Shown: positions 11,727 to 21,955, counted from the stretch's first letter. The stretch: 64,000 nucleotides of DNA from Ceratothoa steindachneri (GCA_963969495.1 OZ018324.1:47743623-47807622), one strand, 5' to 3'. Numbers and translations are program-made. The notes: a model not told the origin generated them from the sequence alone.

Positions 11727-12999
11727 CGAGGGGCAGTTAATAAGTTTTGCAATTCGGATATAAGGAAACTAGATATGAGGAAAAGTGTTTAATTATTTTT
11801 CAATATAACTACCCTCGACTTCAAAGCACTTGCGCCACTTGTCCCTGAGGCTTTGAATTCCCGACAACCAGAAATCTCCCGACTCCTGTTCAATCCACTC
11901 CTGGACGGCGAGCTGGACATCTTCATCATCCCCAAACCGGCGTCCACGCAGTGCATCCTTGAACTGGCGGAATAAAAAGTAGTCGCTAGGGGCCAGATCT
12001 GGACTGTAGGGGGGATGTTTGAGCTACTCGAATCTGCACTCGCTCAGGGCAGCTTGTTCAACTCTGGCCTTGTGGACAGGGGCATTTCCGTGGAGGAGCA
12101 GGACACCGCGCTGCTTCTTACGGATGCACTTCTTCAACCGAGCCAGTTCCTCGGCGTAATATTGGCCTGTGATGGTCCTTCCACGAGGCGCATAGTCCAC
12201 CATCAACACTCCCTCAGAATCCCAGAAGATGGTGGCCATGATCTTCCCGGCTGAGGGTTGGGCCCGGAACTTGATGGGGGTCGGAGAGCCCCTGTGCTTC
12301 CAGGCCATGCTTTCGAGCTTGGTCTCGGAATCTCAGTGATGGACCCACGTTTCATCACCTCTCACTATGCGTCACTCGAATCCCCCGGGGTCTTTGTTGT
12401 ACAGGAGCAGCAGCTCCTCCGAAATTTGACGACGTTGAAGTCGATCATTGGGCGTGATGTTTCGTAAGGGTTCTAGGGACCCAACAAGCAGAGACCTTGG
12501 CCATGGCAAATTGTCGTGGATGATGTTGATAACACTTCCATGTGATATTCCAAGTTCTCAGTTGAATTTTTCGACCTTAACCCGTCGATTTTCGAGGATC
12601 ATCCTCTCCACACGGGCCACATTGTCCTCGTTGGTCACGTCTGACGGGGGTAATCTTCAAGAGACTCACGACCATGGCGGAACTCCCTATTGCAGCGAGC
12701 AATGGTTGCATAGGAAGGGGCGGTGTCGGTGTACACTGCAACCATGCGTTTATGGATCTCTTTTGCATTCTTGCCTTCCTTGGTCAAAAATCTGCTCACT
12801 GCGCGTTGCTCAACCTTCTCCATGGTTGAAAAATTTGTGACACGTCCTGCGATCAGCTACTGCTCCTTAAATAGACGAGGCAGGAGCGTTTGGCTGCAGG
12901 TCCTGACTTGTCATAACCTGTCCTAATCCCCTCACAAACAGCCATCCCCCTTCCCCTGTTTTGCCCTACCGATTCGCAAAACTTATTGACCGCCCCTAG
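11727..12999 (-). mobile_element. Mariner-family transposon, full-length (1273 bp), inactive
   Basis: Both ends carry inverted repeats with the core AGGGGC-GT-AATAAGTTTT. The left copy begins at 11727 and the right copy, reverse-complemented, ends at 12999. They are flanked by TA at 11725-11726 and 13000-13001, the TA target duplication of Tc1/mariner. The length is normal for mariner. The same terminal repeats are found on the shorter copy at 41666-42565. The element interrupts family B between ORF1 and the start of ORF2, so it is younger than B1. Confidence 0.9.
11900..12823 (-). pseudogene. Mariner transposase (DD34D type), frameshifted
   Basis: The start is ATG at 12823 (MEKVEQRAVSRFLTKEGKNA, the N-terminal HTH half). 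Several shifts follow. The first catalytic Asp block reads GDETWVHH and is at once followed by a stop near 12335. The second block, at about 12087-12089, reads HGNAPVHKA where the family motif is HDN, so Asp is replaced by Gly. The third block (SPDLAPSDYFLF) is present with its Asp, at about 11985-12005. The C-terminus runs to about 11835. The protein would cut and rejoin at TA sites. With one catalytic Asp lost and the frame broken it cannot. Confidence 0.85.
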
Positions 13000-13004
13000 T
13001 ATCT

Positions 13005-14505
13005 TCCATTTTACAATGGAATTCCCAAGGCGTTCTTCCAAAGTGGGAAGAACTCAAAATTCTTTTGACGCAAACGTCATAGTACCCTTGACCGACTAAT
13101 ACGTTTCGAAGCATCAGATCCAGAAACCTTTCTCATTAAAGCACCGAGTCCTGGCTATATTTTTCGATATTGAGAAAGCCTACGACACAACATGGAGATA
13201 CGGCATCTTGAAGCAGTTATAAGTCTGGGGGATGAGAGGCCTTTTACCTTCACTTATTCAAAGTTTTTTAGCATCTCGATCCTTCAAGGTACGTGTTGGA
13301 GACGCATACTCTGACCTGCAACCCTAAGAGGAGGGAGTTCCTCAGGGTAGTGTTTAAAGTGTCATATGTTTTTTAATTGCCATCAATGATATTATTTCGT
13401 CTCTCCCAGAGGGTGTATCAGCAACTCTGTTTATCGATGATTTAGCACTATACTGTTCCTCTCCTCGCCTTCCATCAGTAGCGCGTCGGCTACAACTGGC
13501 GGTCGATGCTGTATCCAAAAGAGCACAACTTAAGGGATTCCGCTTTTCCACGAACAAAACCAAAGCAATGTATTTCCACCGAGCCAGCGGGGTTCTTGTT
13601 CCGCCATCTATCTCCCTACAAGGCGAAGATATAGAGTTTGTCTCCGAGTTTCGGTTCCTTGGCGTAACTCTCGATCCAAAGTTATCCTGGTTACCACACC
13701 TACGCCGACTTCGAACCGGGCTGTCTGCGGGCTCTAGACATTTTGAAAGTCCTTTCACACACTTCGTGGGGCAGTGACCGACAAACATTGTGGACATTAT
13801 ACACAGCCCTCGTCCAATCCAAATTGGATTATGGCTGTCAAATTTACTCATCGGCTTCCCCTTCACCCATTAAAATGCTGAACCCCATTCGAAATTCGGA
13901 GTTTGCCTTTCTAGTGGAGCCTTCCGTACTTCTGTCAACAGCCTTTACTGCGAGATTCGGGTACTCCCTTTGCCCCACCATAGACTTCAAATCTGCATGC
14001 GATACCTCTGCCGAGTACAGCAAGCCCCTGTATCAGAGGTCTACAGATGCCTGCATGCTGCCGAATCAACGGCGGCATATGATAAGTTGCCATCTTTTCC
14101 CCGCCCCTTGAACCTTCGCATAGGAGATCATCTCTAACCTGGGTGCTCCAAGGGTCCTTACCCTTCCATCCTTACTGACCCCCTAGTTGGCGTGCTCCTC
14201 TCCCCACATATGTACTAACTCGGCCCTTTGCCGAGAACGCATTGGCCACACGAGACTTATGGGGCCATCTTGTTTCGGGTGATGTTCATATCATCCCTTG
14301 CTGTTGTTTTTGCGGTGGGGACCAATCGGTTTCCCACCTTTTATTGGATTGTAGCCATTTTGCCATTCTCCGGTTGTCCTGTTTCCCGACCCTTTTAACT
14401 ATTCCTCAACACACCCGTCTTCGATTCATATTGGCGGAGGAATCTTTTAACCCGTCGTTTTTTAAATTTTTGTCACAAAGTGGTCTCCACCTTTTATAGG
14501 TGATT
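13005..14505 (+). pseudogene. Family B ORF2 remnants (EN start, RT, C-terminal CCHC)
   Basis: Just right of the mariner the sequence can be read as the endonuclease N-terminus (LQWN-like, then KWEELK-like, 13010-13065). After a deletion, RT runs from about 13145: IFFDIEKAYDTTWRYGI, then EEGVPQGSV near 13335, then TLFIDDLALYCSSP near 13430, in which FIDD is the catalytic motif. 13568-13777 and 13743-14111 continue the thumb. RNase H is missing. 14242-14499 holds CCFCGGDQSVSHLLLDC, the C-terminal Cys/His motif. Stops at 13222 and 13326 and two shifts make it dead. Confidence 0.75.
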
Positions 14506-14577
14506 TGCCTCGTTTCACCCTAGCTGCCATATAGAATCCCCTTGGATTGGGCAGCAACCCACTGGTAACTTACCTTA

Positions 14578-15296
14578 AACCTTAATTTCGAGATGGTATT
14601 TTATAATTCGGGCAGATGTGGTTCATCAGCCTCATGGAGCCCATGGCTATCAACTTCCCGATGTACTTGTGAATTTGTTTAGCCTTGCTGTCGTTTATGT
14701 CCCGAATCTTTCGTCGCTGAAAAACATCTTCTAAAGTTTGCTGCTTGACAGCATCTTCAAGGAGTTTTTTCTTCTTAGTTTGAGATGTAGGATGATCATG
14801 GAGTAGTCTTTTCCTTTCTTCTTTTTTCCTCATTACCTTTTCTTCATCAAACTCAGCAGCATGCCTAGCATTTAAATGTTTAAACATATTAGACGTGTTG
14901 AAGTTGCTACGGAATGATCCTCTTCCAATCTTCATATCACAGAGCTTACACACAGCTTTACTTTCATCATCTTCAGCTATGTCGTAAAATTTCCAAACAA
15001 TGCTCTTCTGTTTCGAATTTGATCCACTTGCCATTGCTGATCCCTGAAAAGAGAGAAAATTACATTCGTGAATTTCACTAGCACCTACATTTAACTTGAG
15101 TCGATCGCTCGTTTGGCGCTCAACAAGGCGCTTTTTATTGGTTAATATGGATTCATTTTTAATAACTAATTCTCAATAAATTTAGCCAGTTTCGTGCATT
15201 CAAGTAATTGCATTGCGAGTATTGATCGGGAAGTTGCGTTTTCGGGAAATTATCTTGAAAAAAATAGAGAGCACTGATTTTAATTGGTGAACACTG
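14578..15296 (-). mobile_element. hAT-like DNA transposon, 5' fragment
   Basis: On the minus strand the segment begins at 15296 with CAGTGTTCACC, which resembles hAT inverted-repeat ends, and contains a BED-finger reading frame. The other end is lost at the junction with family B near 14577, so neither the second terminal repeat nor a duplication of the flanking GTGTGAAA (15297-15304) can be checked. The hAT assignment rests mainly on the BED domain plus this terminus. Confidence 0.5.
14582..15034 (-). pseudogene. BED-type zinc-finger N-terminus of a hAT-like transposase
   Basis: This is a 150-codon open frame from an ATG at 15034. Residues about 10-60 fit a BED finger: IVWKFYDI, then CKLC, then HLNARH, giving C-X2-C-Xn-H-X4-H. 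A Lys/Arg-rich region (residues 66-95) and a segment with QTLEDVFQ follow, typical of the N-terminal part of ZBED/hAT transposases. The frame ends at the junction with other sequence, so the RNase H-like catalytic core is absent. Directly upstream of the ATG the minus strand reads ctctcttttcag followed by G, a good 3' splice site, so the start may lie in a second exon. It would bind DNA at transposon ends. A host ZBED gene fragment is the alternative. Confidence 0.6.
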
Positions 15297-15806
15297 GTGT
15301 GAAACACTAGTGACGGCCATTCATCAGAGCTCACGTGTGATTGGCGGAAAGCCCAGCGAATGAGAAAGGCAAACGAGCGGCAAATAAACCGCCCAGCTGT
15401 CGCATCTTATGGCGTGGCCACACTATGGAATAAGTACTTGTTGACTTTATTTGCTAGTACTTAGTAGTATAAATAATCGTGCGAATGCATACGATAATTT
15501 GGAATGAAAGGCCCACTTGATGATTTATAATTTATTGATATTATTTATGCAATTTTGGAAAAGCACCAGTTAAACACTAGTCTAATTACGAATATGAGGT
15601 CTTATTGTATACATAGATATATTTTTTGAAGTATAAAATAGCGTAAATTAAAAGGGGAATTTAAGGTCTTTGAATGGTGATGATTACCAAATGGACTAAC
15701 CTTAATCCTGTTGCATGGTTGAAGTAAAAAAAAACAAAAAAAACGGCACAACGAGCGCTAACACCGATGAGCACCGATAAAGGGTTGAAGCGGAAAGGCC
15801 GATCCG
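15297..15806 (+). other. Intervening sequence ending in the left half of a duplicated repeat
   Basis: No gene was found. The stretch is A/T-rich with an A-rich tract at 15726-15745. The last 30 bases (from GATAAAGGGTTGAA at 15777) recur at 22132 and form the left half of a repeat unit that the Jockey-like element split. Confidence 0.5.
15797..15806. repeat. Target-site duplication of family D, left copy
   Basis: GGCCGATCCG at 15797-15806 is repeated exactly at 21877-21886. The two copies bracket the Jockey-like element. The uninterrupted repeat at 22132-22222 shows that the flanking sequences were once adjacent. Confidence 0.75.
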
Positions 15807-16229
15807 TTAGTTAGTTTTGTGTATAGAAAGAACAGAGAGGGACTGATGTAACACGGCAGTCAGGTAGTCAGAGAGGAGCGTTGCGGAAAATAATTAAGAA
15901 AGGGACAGCGAGAGTAGATAGGTCGGTGGCTATACACCGAAGCGAGGTGTTGTTATGAGGGTGTAGGTTATGTGGTAATTGACTGGGCGAGGGTTGGGGG
16001 CAAGTCAGGGGGGGAAGGCTGACAGTCCATCCGGAAACGCGTTATTCACGATGCCTTATTGGTTTTTATGCGAAGAATGGTACGGGTGGCAGGTGTTCAT
16101 GGGCCGGGGCCGCGGGATATCGCGGCGCCATCGCGTACCTTCTTACATGTAGCGAGGTGTAAAGTGGGTCTGTGGTGAGTTTTCCGAGTTGTTTTGTAAG
16201 TCTGGTGTGAGCGTAGGTGTTGAGAGGAG

Positions 16230-17700
16230 TTATTTGTTGTTGTTGTGTAGTGCGTCCATTCTCGAGTACAGCGGCGAACGGCAAGCGCGCTTCATAGCAG
16301 AGTTCTGAATGCGCTGAGCCTTTCGCTTCCAGGTGTCGCTCGAAGCTACGAGTGACAGTGGGGCGTACGTGAGAATGGGACGCACGAGTGCTTTGTATAA
16401 GTGTAGTTTTAGTTTTTTACTCGCTGGGTAGAACCTACCCAGCGATGCGTTTGTACGTGAGGCTCTTGTTTGTATTATGTTCTGGTGTAAGTTGAACCTG
16501 AGGGATTTGTCGAATGTTACCCCCAGGATTTTGGTGCACTGTGTGTATGCGAGCCTTGTTGGGTTTTGGTGGATCATGTTTGGTGTGTGTGAGTAGATTT
16601 GTAGGTTGTGCATGAAGTGATCTCTAGCGCCGTAGAGTGTCATCTGTGTCTTCTGAGGATTCGTGGCAATCAGCCATTTGTCCTCGTAGTCTTTCTTCTC
16701 GTCAAGTATTCTTTGTGCGTGGAGCGCGATTTCTTCGGGGGCCCGGCTGCTGACGAGAATGGTCTCGTCGTCGGCGTAGGCCACTATGTAGGTGTGAACG
16801 CAGTTTTCTGGTGGGCGTGGGGTGTCGTTTGTGAACATAATGTAGAGTGTGGGTGCCAGAACGCTTCCTTGGGGAACGCCTGAGCGTGGTGTGAAAGGTC
16901 TTGAAAGGGTGTTGTTGTATCTGATGTGGCATCGCCGTCCAGTGAGGTAGTGTGAGAGGAGCCTTCTGGTGCAGAGAGGTAACTCCGTGTTGTTGGCGAG
17001 TTTCCAACGGAGTCCCTCGTGCTACACCTTGTTAAAGGCTTTCTCCACGTCCTTACTGACGGAGAGAGTGTTTTGGTGTATCTGTCGTTTCTTCTGTATT
17101 CTGTCGTGTACGATGGTCACGGCCGCCTGAGTGGACCTGCCTCTCCTGAACCCGTATTGATGGGGGAAGAACCAGTCCCTCTCTTCCAGGAACTCCCGTA
17201 GGCGGCAGTTGACCATTCGTTCGAGTATTTTGCCTAGGTGCTCTAATAGAGCAATAGGCCTGTAATTGTTTGGGTGTTTTGGGTCTTTGTGTTGTTTATG
17301 AAGGAGTATATTGTGAGAGACTTTGAATATTTTAGGGAAGTGGCCTGAGGCTAGAGAGACATTGAATAGATGTGTGAGTGTGGGGTATATGTCTGCGGGG
17401 AGGTTATGTATTAGTGTGGCTGGTAGGCCGGAGGGGCCGGGGGCGCGTTTTGGTGTCGATTTTATGTAGTGTTTTGTTTCCTCGACGGTGATTGGAGTGG
17501 TAAGTGTGGACGTATAGTCGAGCACCTCCATACGTATCAGGGGGGCAGGCCTCAGCTCGTGAGCATGAGTCCGGCACCTTCCTGAATGTCTTGGAAGTGC
17601 TCCTGCGCATGTGGTTTTGGTGGGTTGTGGGTGTGTACTGTGTCCCAGTGGGACCTGAATGCGTCGAGGATGTCATTGGTGTCTGTGAGTGTGTGGTTGT
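16230..17700 (-). pseudogene. Family D ORF2: linker, reverse transcriptase and thumb
   Basis: From right to left, the linker before RT (INNHTLTDTNDILDAF, about 17700-17655) is followed by the RT fingers in 17022-17531. Those contain PGPSGLPATLIHNLP, NYRPIALLEHLGKILERM and FRRGRSTQAAV, then KDVEKAFNKV. A shift leads to 16230-16838, which contains AYADDETILVSS (catalytic YADD) and the thumb KTQMTLYG and ILGVTFDKSL. The frame ends near 16066-16230. In an intact element this enzyme copies the element RNA at a nicked target. Between fingers and palm the frame is broken at about 17020 and again near 16840. I see no RNase H sequence after the thumb. Confidence 0.8.
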
Positions 17701-17710
17701 TTATTTTCAG

Positions 17711-19229
17711 TGTCGTAGAATGACTCCCGACGATACTATATATAACACTATTCGTTGAGGGAACTTCCTTAATTATCTTTAGAGTGCGTTTACTGTCTGG
17801 CGGCAGATATTATGTATCTTCAAAATGCTTAAGAAGTGGAACTGAGCTCAAGGATAATAATATTGCTATCATTAATAAAATAGTTTTATTAATAATAACT
17901 ATAAACAAAACACAAAAACGGAAAATATTGACATAAACAGAATGGAAAGGGTCGTGGAGACTCGGGCTAATCCAAGGATTTAAGGGATTAAAAAAGGTAA
18001 AACAAATATAGAGTTAAAGAGATGGGATGGTTCGATAAACAATTTAAAGCACAGGATAGAATTGACAAAAAGGGATCAATACTCAAAAGGTGACGTTTGG
18101 CTTACGTAACTTTTCATTAGGGTGCAGTGGAAGGTACTTGAAGGAATATTCGGTCCGCTGGCGAGTTCCAGCCGAAGGGGGGGGATAAAAGGATCCTGAC
18201 GAGGCGTCTTGGAAAGGAGAACCGTTACTCGACGAACGGCTTGAAGAACAATGGCTGTTCTACTTTGTTCTCTTCTGAACAAAGGGGGGAATGAGAACCG
18301 TCTCTTGTCTACGGGCTCAAGAACAATGGCTGTTCTAATGTTGTTCTCCTTGAACAACAGGGGGGGTGAGAACCGTTTCTTGGCGAAGGGCTCAAAACGA
18401 ACAATGGCTGTTCTAGGTTGTTCTCTTCTGAACAAAGGGGGGGATGAGAACCGTCTCTTGTCTACGGGCTCAAGAACAATGGCTGTTCTAATGTTGTTCT
18501 CCTTTGAACAACAGGGGGGTGAGAACCGTTTCTTGGCGAAGGGCTCAAAACGAACAATGGCTGTTCTAATGCTGTTCTTGAACAACAGGGGGGGGATGAG
18601 AACCGTTTCTTGGCGAAGGGCTCAAAACGAACAATGGCTGTTCTAATGCTGTTCTCCTTGAACAACAGGGGTGGGATGAGAACCGTTTCTTGGCGAAGGG
18701 CTCAAAACGAACAATGGCTGTTCTAATGCTGTTCTCCTTGAACAACAGGGGGGGGGGAAGCCTTGGGACTTGGCGTCGGAAAGGCTCGAACCTTTGGCAC
18801 TCAAGGAATATTGTCCTCCTTCTGGACAAGTGATGGTGAATCTCGAGGTCGAGGTCCCTTGGCGCACAAAGGGAGAGAGGGTCGTGGTGATGTTTCGCGA
18901 CGAAAATCTGGATCTCCAATCTGATCTTAGTGGTAAAGTTTCCATATAAATAGCCAGGACATCTCCTTGGCGTGGGGGAAAATGGAGTGAAAGCTTGGAG
19001 GGAACGCACAGCCGGGCCGGAGAAAAATGCCTTATCTGTTCATAAGCCTAACTCGATCTGGCGAGGTCGGCGTATGGGGGCGAACGGGGGGGACGATAAC
19101 CTCCTTGTTTAAACATTGGCATCCGGTAGCTGAGATAAGACTCCAAGCCTCGAATCGAAGATGCACGTGGGCAGCATCGTGGTTTTTAATAATATGGGAT
19201 AGGAGTTGAAATTAACTCGTTCTATCACA
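17711..19229 (+). mobile_element. LTR-like insertion with internal minisatellite (probable solo LTR)
   Basis: The segment begins TGTCGTAGAATGAC at 17711 and ends TCTATCACA at 19229, so it has TG...CA ends. The start resembles that of the better-supported solo LTR at 37557 (TGTCGTGGTATGAC). Both also hold TTGGCTTACG inside and a CACGTG close to the 3' end (19164 here). No coding sequence of gag, pol or env type is present. No target duplication is visible because the flanking EN sequence is deleted, so insertion plus deletion, or recombination, must be assumed. Plus orientation follows the other copy. Confidence 0.5.
18241..18765 (+). repeat. Minisatellite, seven units of about 75-80 bp with GAACA/TGTTC dyads
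   Basis: Units start near 18241, 18316, 18390, 18467, 18541, 18619 and 18700. The first four alternate between two types (one with 'ctcttgtctacgggc', one with 'tttcttggcgaagggc'), making a roughly 150-bp higher-order unit; the last three are of the second type. Each unit holds GAACAATGGCTGTTC, an inverted repeat with a 5-base spacer, and a second dyad of TGTTC facing GAACA. One unit reads TTCTTGAA. The minus strand is open across several units (for example 18076-18585) only because of the periodicity; I do not call a protein. Confidence 0.85.
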
Positions 19230-19430
19230 GTGTAAGCTGGTGGAGTTCAGAAGTATGATGTCGGGTCTTTGTGTGTTGAGTACCCAGTTGGCGACCGTAT
19301 GGCGAATACCGTGCCAACTGCGTACGTTTAATTGTATTACACTAATACGACCTATTGTCGTGGTCTTAGTGCGCGGAAGGCTGATGTGCCAGGAATCGTC
19401 CCCTTCTCCTTGGTTATTGCCCAGGAGGCG
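19230..19430 (-). pseudogene. Family D ORF2 endonuclease N-terminus
   Basis: On the minus strand a frame from about 19430 reads RISVIQLNVRSWHGIRHTV and then PDIILLNSTSLH. These are the first two motifs (the Asn, and the position of the catalytic Glu region) of an APE-type endonuclease of Jockey elements. At 19230 it is cut by the LTR-like insertion. The remaining roughly 190 residues of EN, with the catalytic Asp, Asn and His motifs, are not found on the other side. Confidence 0.7.
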
Positions 19431-19439
19431 TGAGGGGCG

Positions 19440-21112
19440 AGTACCTTGACTCGTGTTGATGCGTGTTTGTGAGGCACGGCCGTGTTATTGGGTGGGGGAG
19501 CCGTAGTGGGTGGAGGAGTGTGTTCTGTAGAGGTGGTGTCTTGGTGGGGGGAGTTCGTGACGGAGGTGGGCGGTGTAGGGCTGGAAGTGGTTGGGGAGGT
19601 ACAGATTATGAGAGGAGGTAGGGACGGTGGAGGGGGAAGGGGCGGAGGAGGAGGGGAGTGAGAAGGAGTGGAGGGGGAAGCAGTAGGGAGCGAGGAAGGA
19701 GTGGAGACAGGAGAGAGGGGGGTTTGTTTGTCCCGTGCCTGTCTACGCGGATGGGGCTTGGGGTGGGGTTTTTGGGGTTGGCACAGGGTGTAGTGGACTG
19801 CGAGGGGGTTGGAGTGACAGTGGAGGCTGTGGGAGAGGAGGCTGAGATGGGTGCAAGGGGGGGGGGTGGCAGTGGGAGGTAGGCGGGGTTTTGATAGAGG
19901 GGTGGAAGAGGCACGAGGAGGATAGGTTGTGTGAATGGGGGCTGGAGCAGTGGCTAAGGAAGGTGCAGGGACAGGACAGACGGCGGTGTGTACCCGTCGG
20001 GGTGGGGAGGAGTGCAGGTCTGGATGTGTGTGCGTCTATTAGAGCGAACACCTTCTCGGGGAAGGTGATTTGCTCTATGCCGTTGGAGGCGAATAGCGTG
20101 TTTAGGATATTCGCGTATAGTCGGGGGGTCACCCCTCGACATGTCTTTTGCCACCGCCGAGAGCAGGGTGGCCAGGTGTAGTTTTGTTTTGGTGTTGTTG
20201 CTGGGGTGGGGTGGGGGTGGGGGTGTAGAGTGGGTGGTGTGTGGGTGTTGGTAGTCGTGGGCGTCTCTGAGTGTTATGAGCTGGGGTGGGGGGGGGATGT
20301 GTGGGTGGGGTGCGTCGGGCGTAGAGCAGGGGGAGCCGGCAGCAGCGGCGAATGACATGGTGAGGGGAGGGGGTGCGGGGGCGGGGTGTTTGGTTGTGGG
20401 TGCCGGATGGCCTCCACGGCGTCGTGGCGTGCCTTGCCTAGGTAAGGGCACCTGGGGTTGACGGCGACGTGGTCGCCGCCACAGTTTGCACAGCGGGCTG
20501 TGGTGGAGGTGCAGGTCATGTAGTGGTGCCCCACTACACTGCACTTAGAGCAGATTAGGTCTGCAGTGCAAGGGTTGGTACTGTGACCGGTTTTATAGCA
20601 CCGGTGGCATTGTGTGGGTCGTATGTTGTGCTGTTCTTCAATGTGTGTAGGGTTTGTGAGGGTGCCGCAGACCTTGATGCCTTGGTCTAGCAGCATGTTT
20701 TTGGTGTTGTCACTGGACAGTGTAATTACTGCCCAGTTTTTAGACCTGTTGAAGTATAGATCCTTGATGACCTCCTCCCCGTACTCCTGACGGAGGTGCG
20801 AGCGAAGGTCCTCATTTGTGAAGGCCAACCACAAAGGGTTGGTCCTTGTTACTCGTATCTGGTATCGTTTCATGATACCGTCAGCGAGTCTCGTCTGCAG
20901 GTTGTGTGTGTTTAGTGTAGTGGTGGCATTTTGGTGGAATGTTAGCGCGTCCTCCTTGAGCGGAAGACGAGCTTGTGGCCTGTGCGTAGTTTGATTATGT
21001 TGGTTATTGGTGTGTCGTGGGTGGAGGCTAGGTTGATCAATGTGTGGTGGTCGATTGTGTCGGGTGCTGGTTCTGTGGTGTTAGTTAGGATAAGGTGTGA
21101 AGTGTTTGCCAT
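19440..21112 (-). pseudogene. Family D ORF1 (gag-like, zinc knuckles, Pro-rich tail)
   Basis: The start ATG is at 21112 (MANTSHLILTNTTEPAP). A one-base shift near 20950 separates it from the 200-codon block 20873-20274. That block has the nucleic-acid binding part (TRTNPLWLAFTNEDL) and three knuckles: CHRCYKTGHSTNPC, CSKCSVVGHHYMTC and CANCGGDHVAVNPRC. The tail is very Pro/His-rich (20400-19606, broken). A block at 20132-20000 (FASNGIEQITFPEKVFALID) is also part of it. The knuckles are complete. In Jockey elements ORF1 directs the ribonucleoprotein. Two or more shifts disable it. Confidence 0.75.
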
Positions 21113-21876
21113 TTTTATTCTATACGCTTTTTACTTAGATTTGGGAAGGCCCCCGCCCCGCCGATGAGGACCCCGTGAACATGACTCGGATGTGGTGAAG
21201 GGTGATGGATGATTTTATGGACCTGGTTGGGCTCCTCAGAGGGTGTAAAAACATGGCGGACTTAATGATGACTGAAGCCAGAATCAACTGACTCCAGTCG
21301 GGGTGCCGCCCCCTCTATTGGGTTTTGGTTATTTAACAGTTACGTCCGACATCTCACAGAGACGGAAGAGTCTCCCTCTGTGGTCCTGGACGCTGGCCGC
21401 AGGGTAGGTTGTTATGCCTCCCCACGTTTGTAACTGAATCCCAAACCAGGTTGCTTCTTCCTCTGGGTTCCGCAGCGGGGTAAGCCTCAGACCTCCTTTC
21501 CCCAGAGTTTTCAATTATGCCTTTTCTAAGTAGAACTGCATAGTTGCAACGAAGCTATATGTGTAGAGTCACGTTCACGGAGCCAGACATCACGGCGGAG
21601 CAGGGATGGGGGGGGGGGGGGGGTTAGCACGTCATCAGAATGACGTGCCCAGGAAATAAAGGTATTTTTATTCGGGGGGGGGGGGTCGGGGCAGGGGGTG
21701 ACTTAAGGTCCTATTTAGGTCCGAGGGTATCTCGTAGATGGTGAAATCTCGTCCTCGAGAAAAATTTGTTGGTGAGCGGGAGTGTCCTGGAGGTGACTTT
21801 CCCTCAACGTTACCTCCTTTGCTGGCTAAGACTTCTCTTAGGTTGTAGAGCTCACGTAGAAATTCGATCGCTGTAT
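21113..21876 (-). other. Family D 5' UTR region with G-runs and a hairpin
   Basis: No frame is supported. On the plus strand there are a 16-base G-run (21608-21623), an 11-base G-run (21674-21684) and a perfect 9-bp inverted repeat GCACGTCAT / ATGACGTGC at 21627-21648. On the minus strand the runs are C-rich. Part of this could be a separate inserted repeat, because the AATAAA on the plus strand beside the hairpin is not expected of a minus-strand 5' UTR. Confidence 0.4.
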
Positions 21877-21955
21877 GGCCGATCCGCGTGGCGGCAGCCC
21901 TTATATACCCTCCTACCCTGACTCATGAATGTTCTCGATAGTTCGAGCGTGCACG
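21877..21955 (+). repeat. Right half of the repeat unit split by family D
   Basis: This begins with the second copy of GGCCGATCCG (21877-21886) and continues 'cgtggcggcagccc' and 'catgaatgttctcgat'. It matches 22160-22222. Joined to 15777-15806 it makes one unit. Confidence 0.7.

Larger units (their letters stand above)
10112..14577 (+). mobile_element. Family B I-like non-LTR retrotransposon, copy B1 (split by a mariner)
   Basis: This copy is 5'-truncated at the poly(A) of A4 and 3'-truncated at a hAT fragment (about 14577). It holds ORF1 (10112-11691) with three zinc knuckles, a mariner insertion (11727-12999), the endonuclease start just right of the mariner, an RT block (13105-13780) and the C-terminal Cys/His block (14225-14505). 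Most of EN, the RT start and RNase H are deleted. ORF1 shares the order of parts with family A ORF1 but little sequence, so B is a separate family of the same general type. Confidence 0.75.
15807..21876 (-). mobile_element. Family D Jockey-like non-LTR retrotransposon, minus strand
   Basis: The element is bounded by the 10-bp duplication GGCCGATCCG. From right to left it contains a 5' UTR of about 760 bp, ORF1 (21112 to about 19440), ORF2 EN start (about 19430-19230), an LTR-like insertion (19229-17711), then RT (about 17700-16230) and a 3' UTR. ORF2 ends after the RT thumb with no RNase H, which supports Jockey rather than I. No poly(A) lies at the 3' end; on the minus strand it ends ACTAACTAA. 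About 350 codons of EN are missing where the LTR-like segment sits. Confidence 0.75.

Noticed and set aside
18241..18765. CRISPR array
   Set aside because: The units are contiguous tandem repeats without unique spacers, in eukaryotic DNA.
18076..19009. Minus-strand frames with repeated RTAIV and FEPFAKKRF segments, and plus-strand frames with TMAVL repeats
   Set aside because: The periodicity is that of the 75-80 bp minisatellite; frames stay open on both strands only because unit lengths are near multiples of three.
19606..20132. Pro-rich minus-strand protein taken as a separate gene
   Set aside because: It is the low-complexity tail of family D ORF1, adjoining its zinc knuckles.
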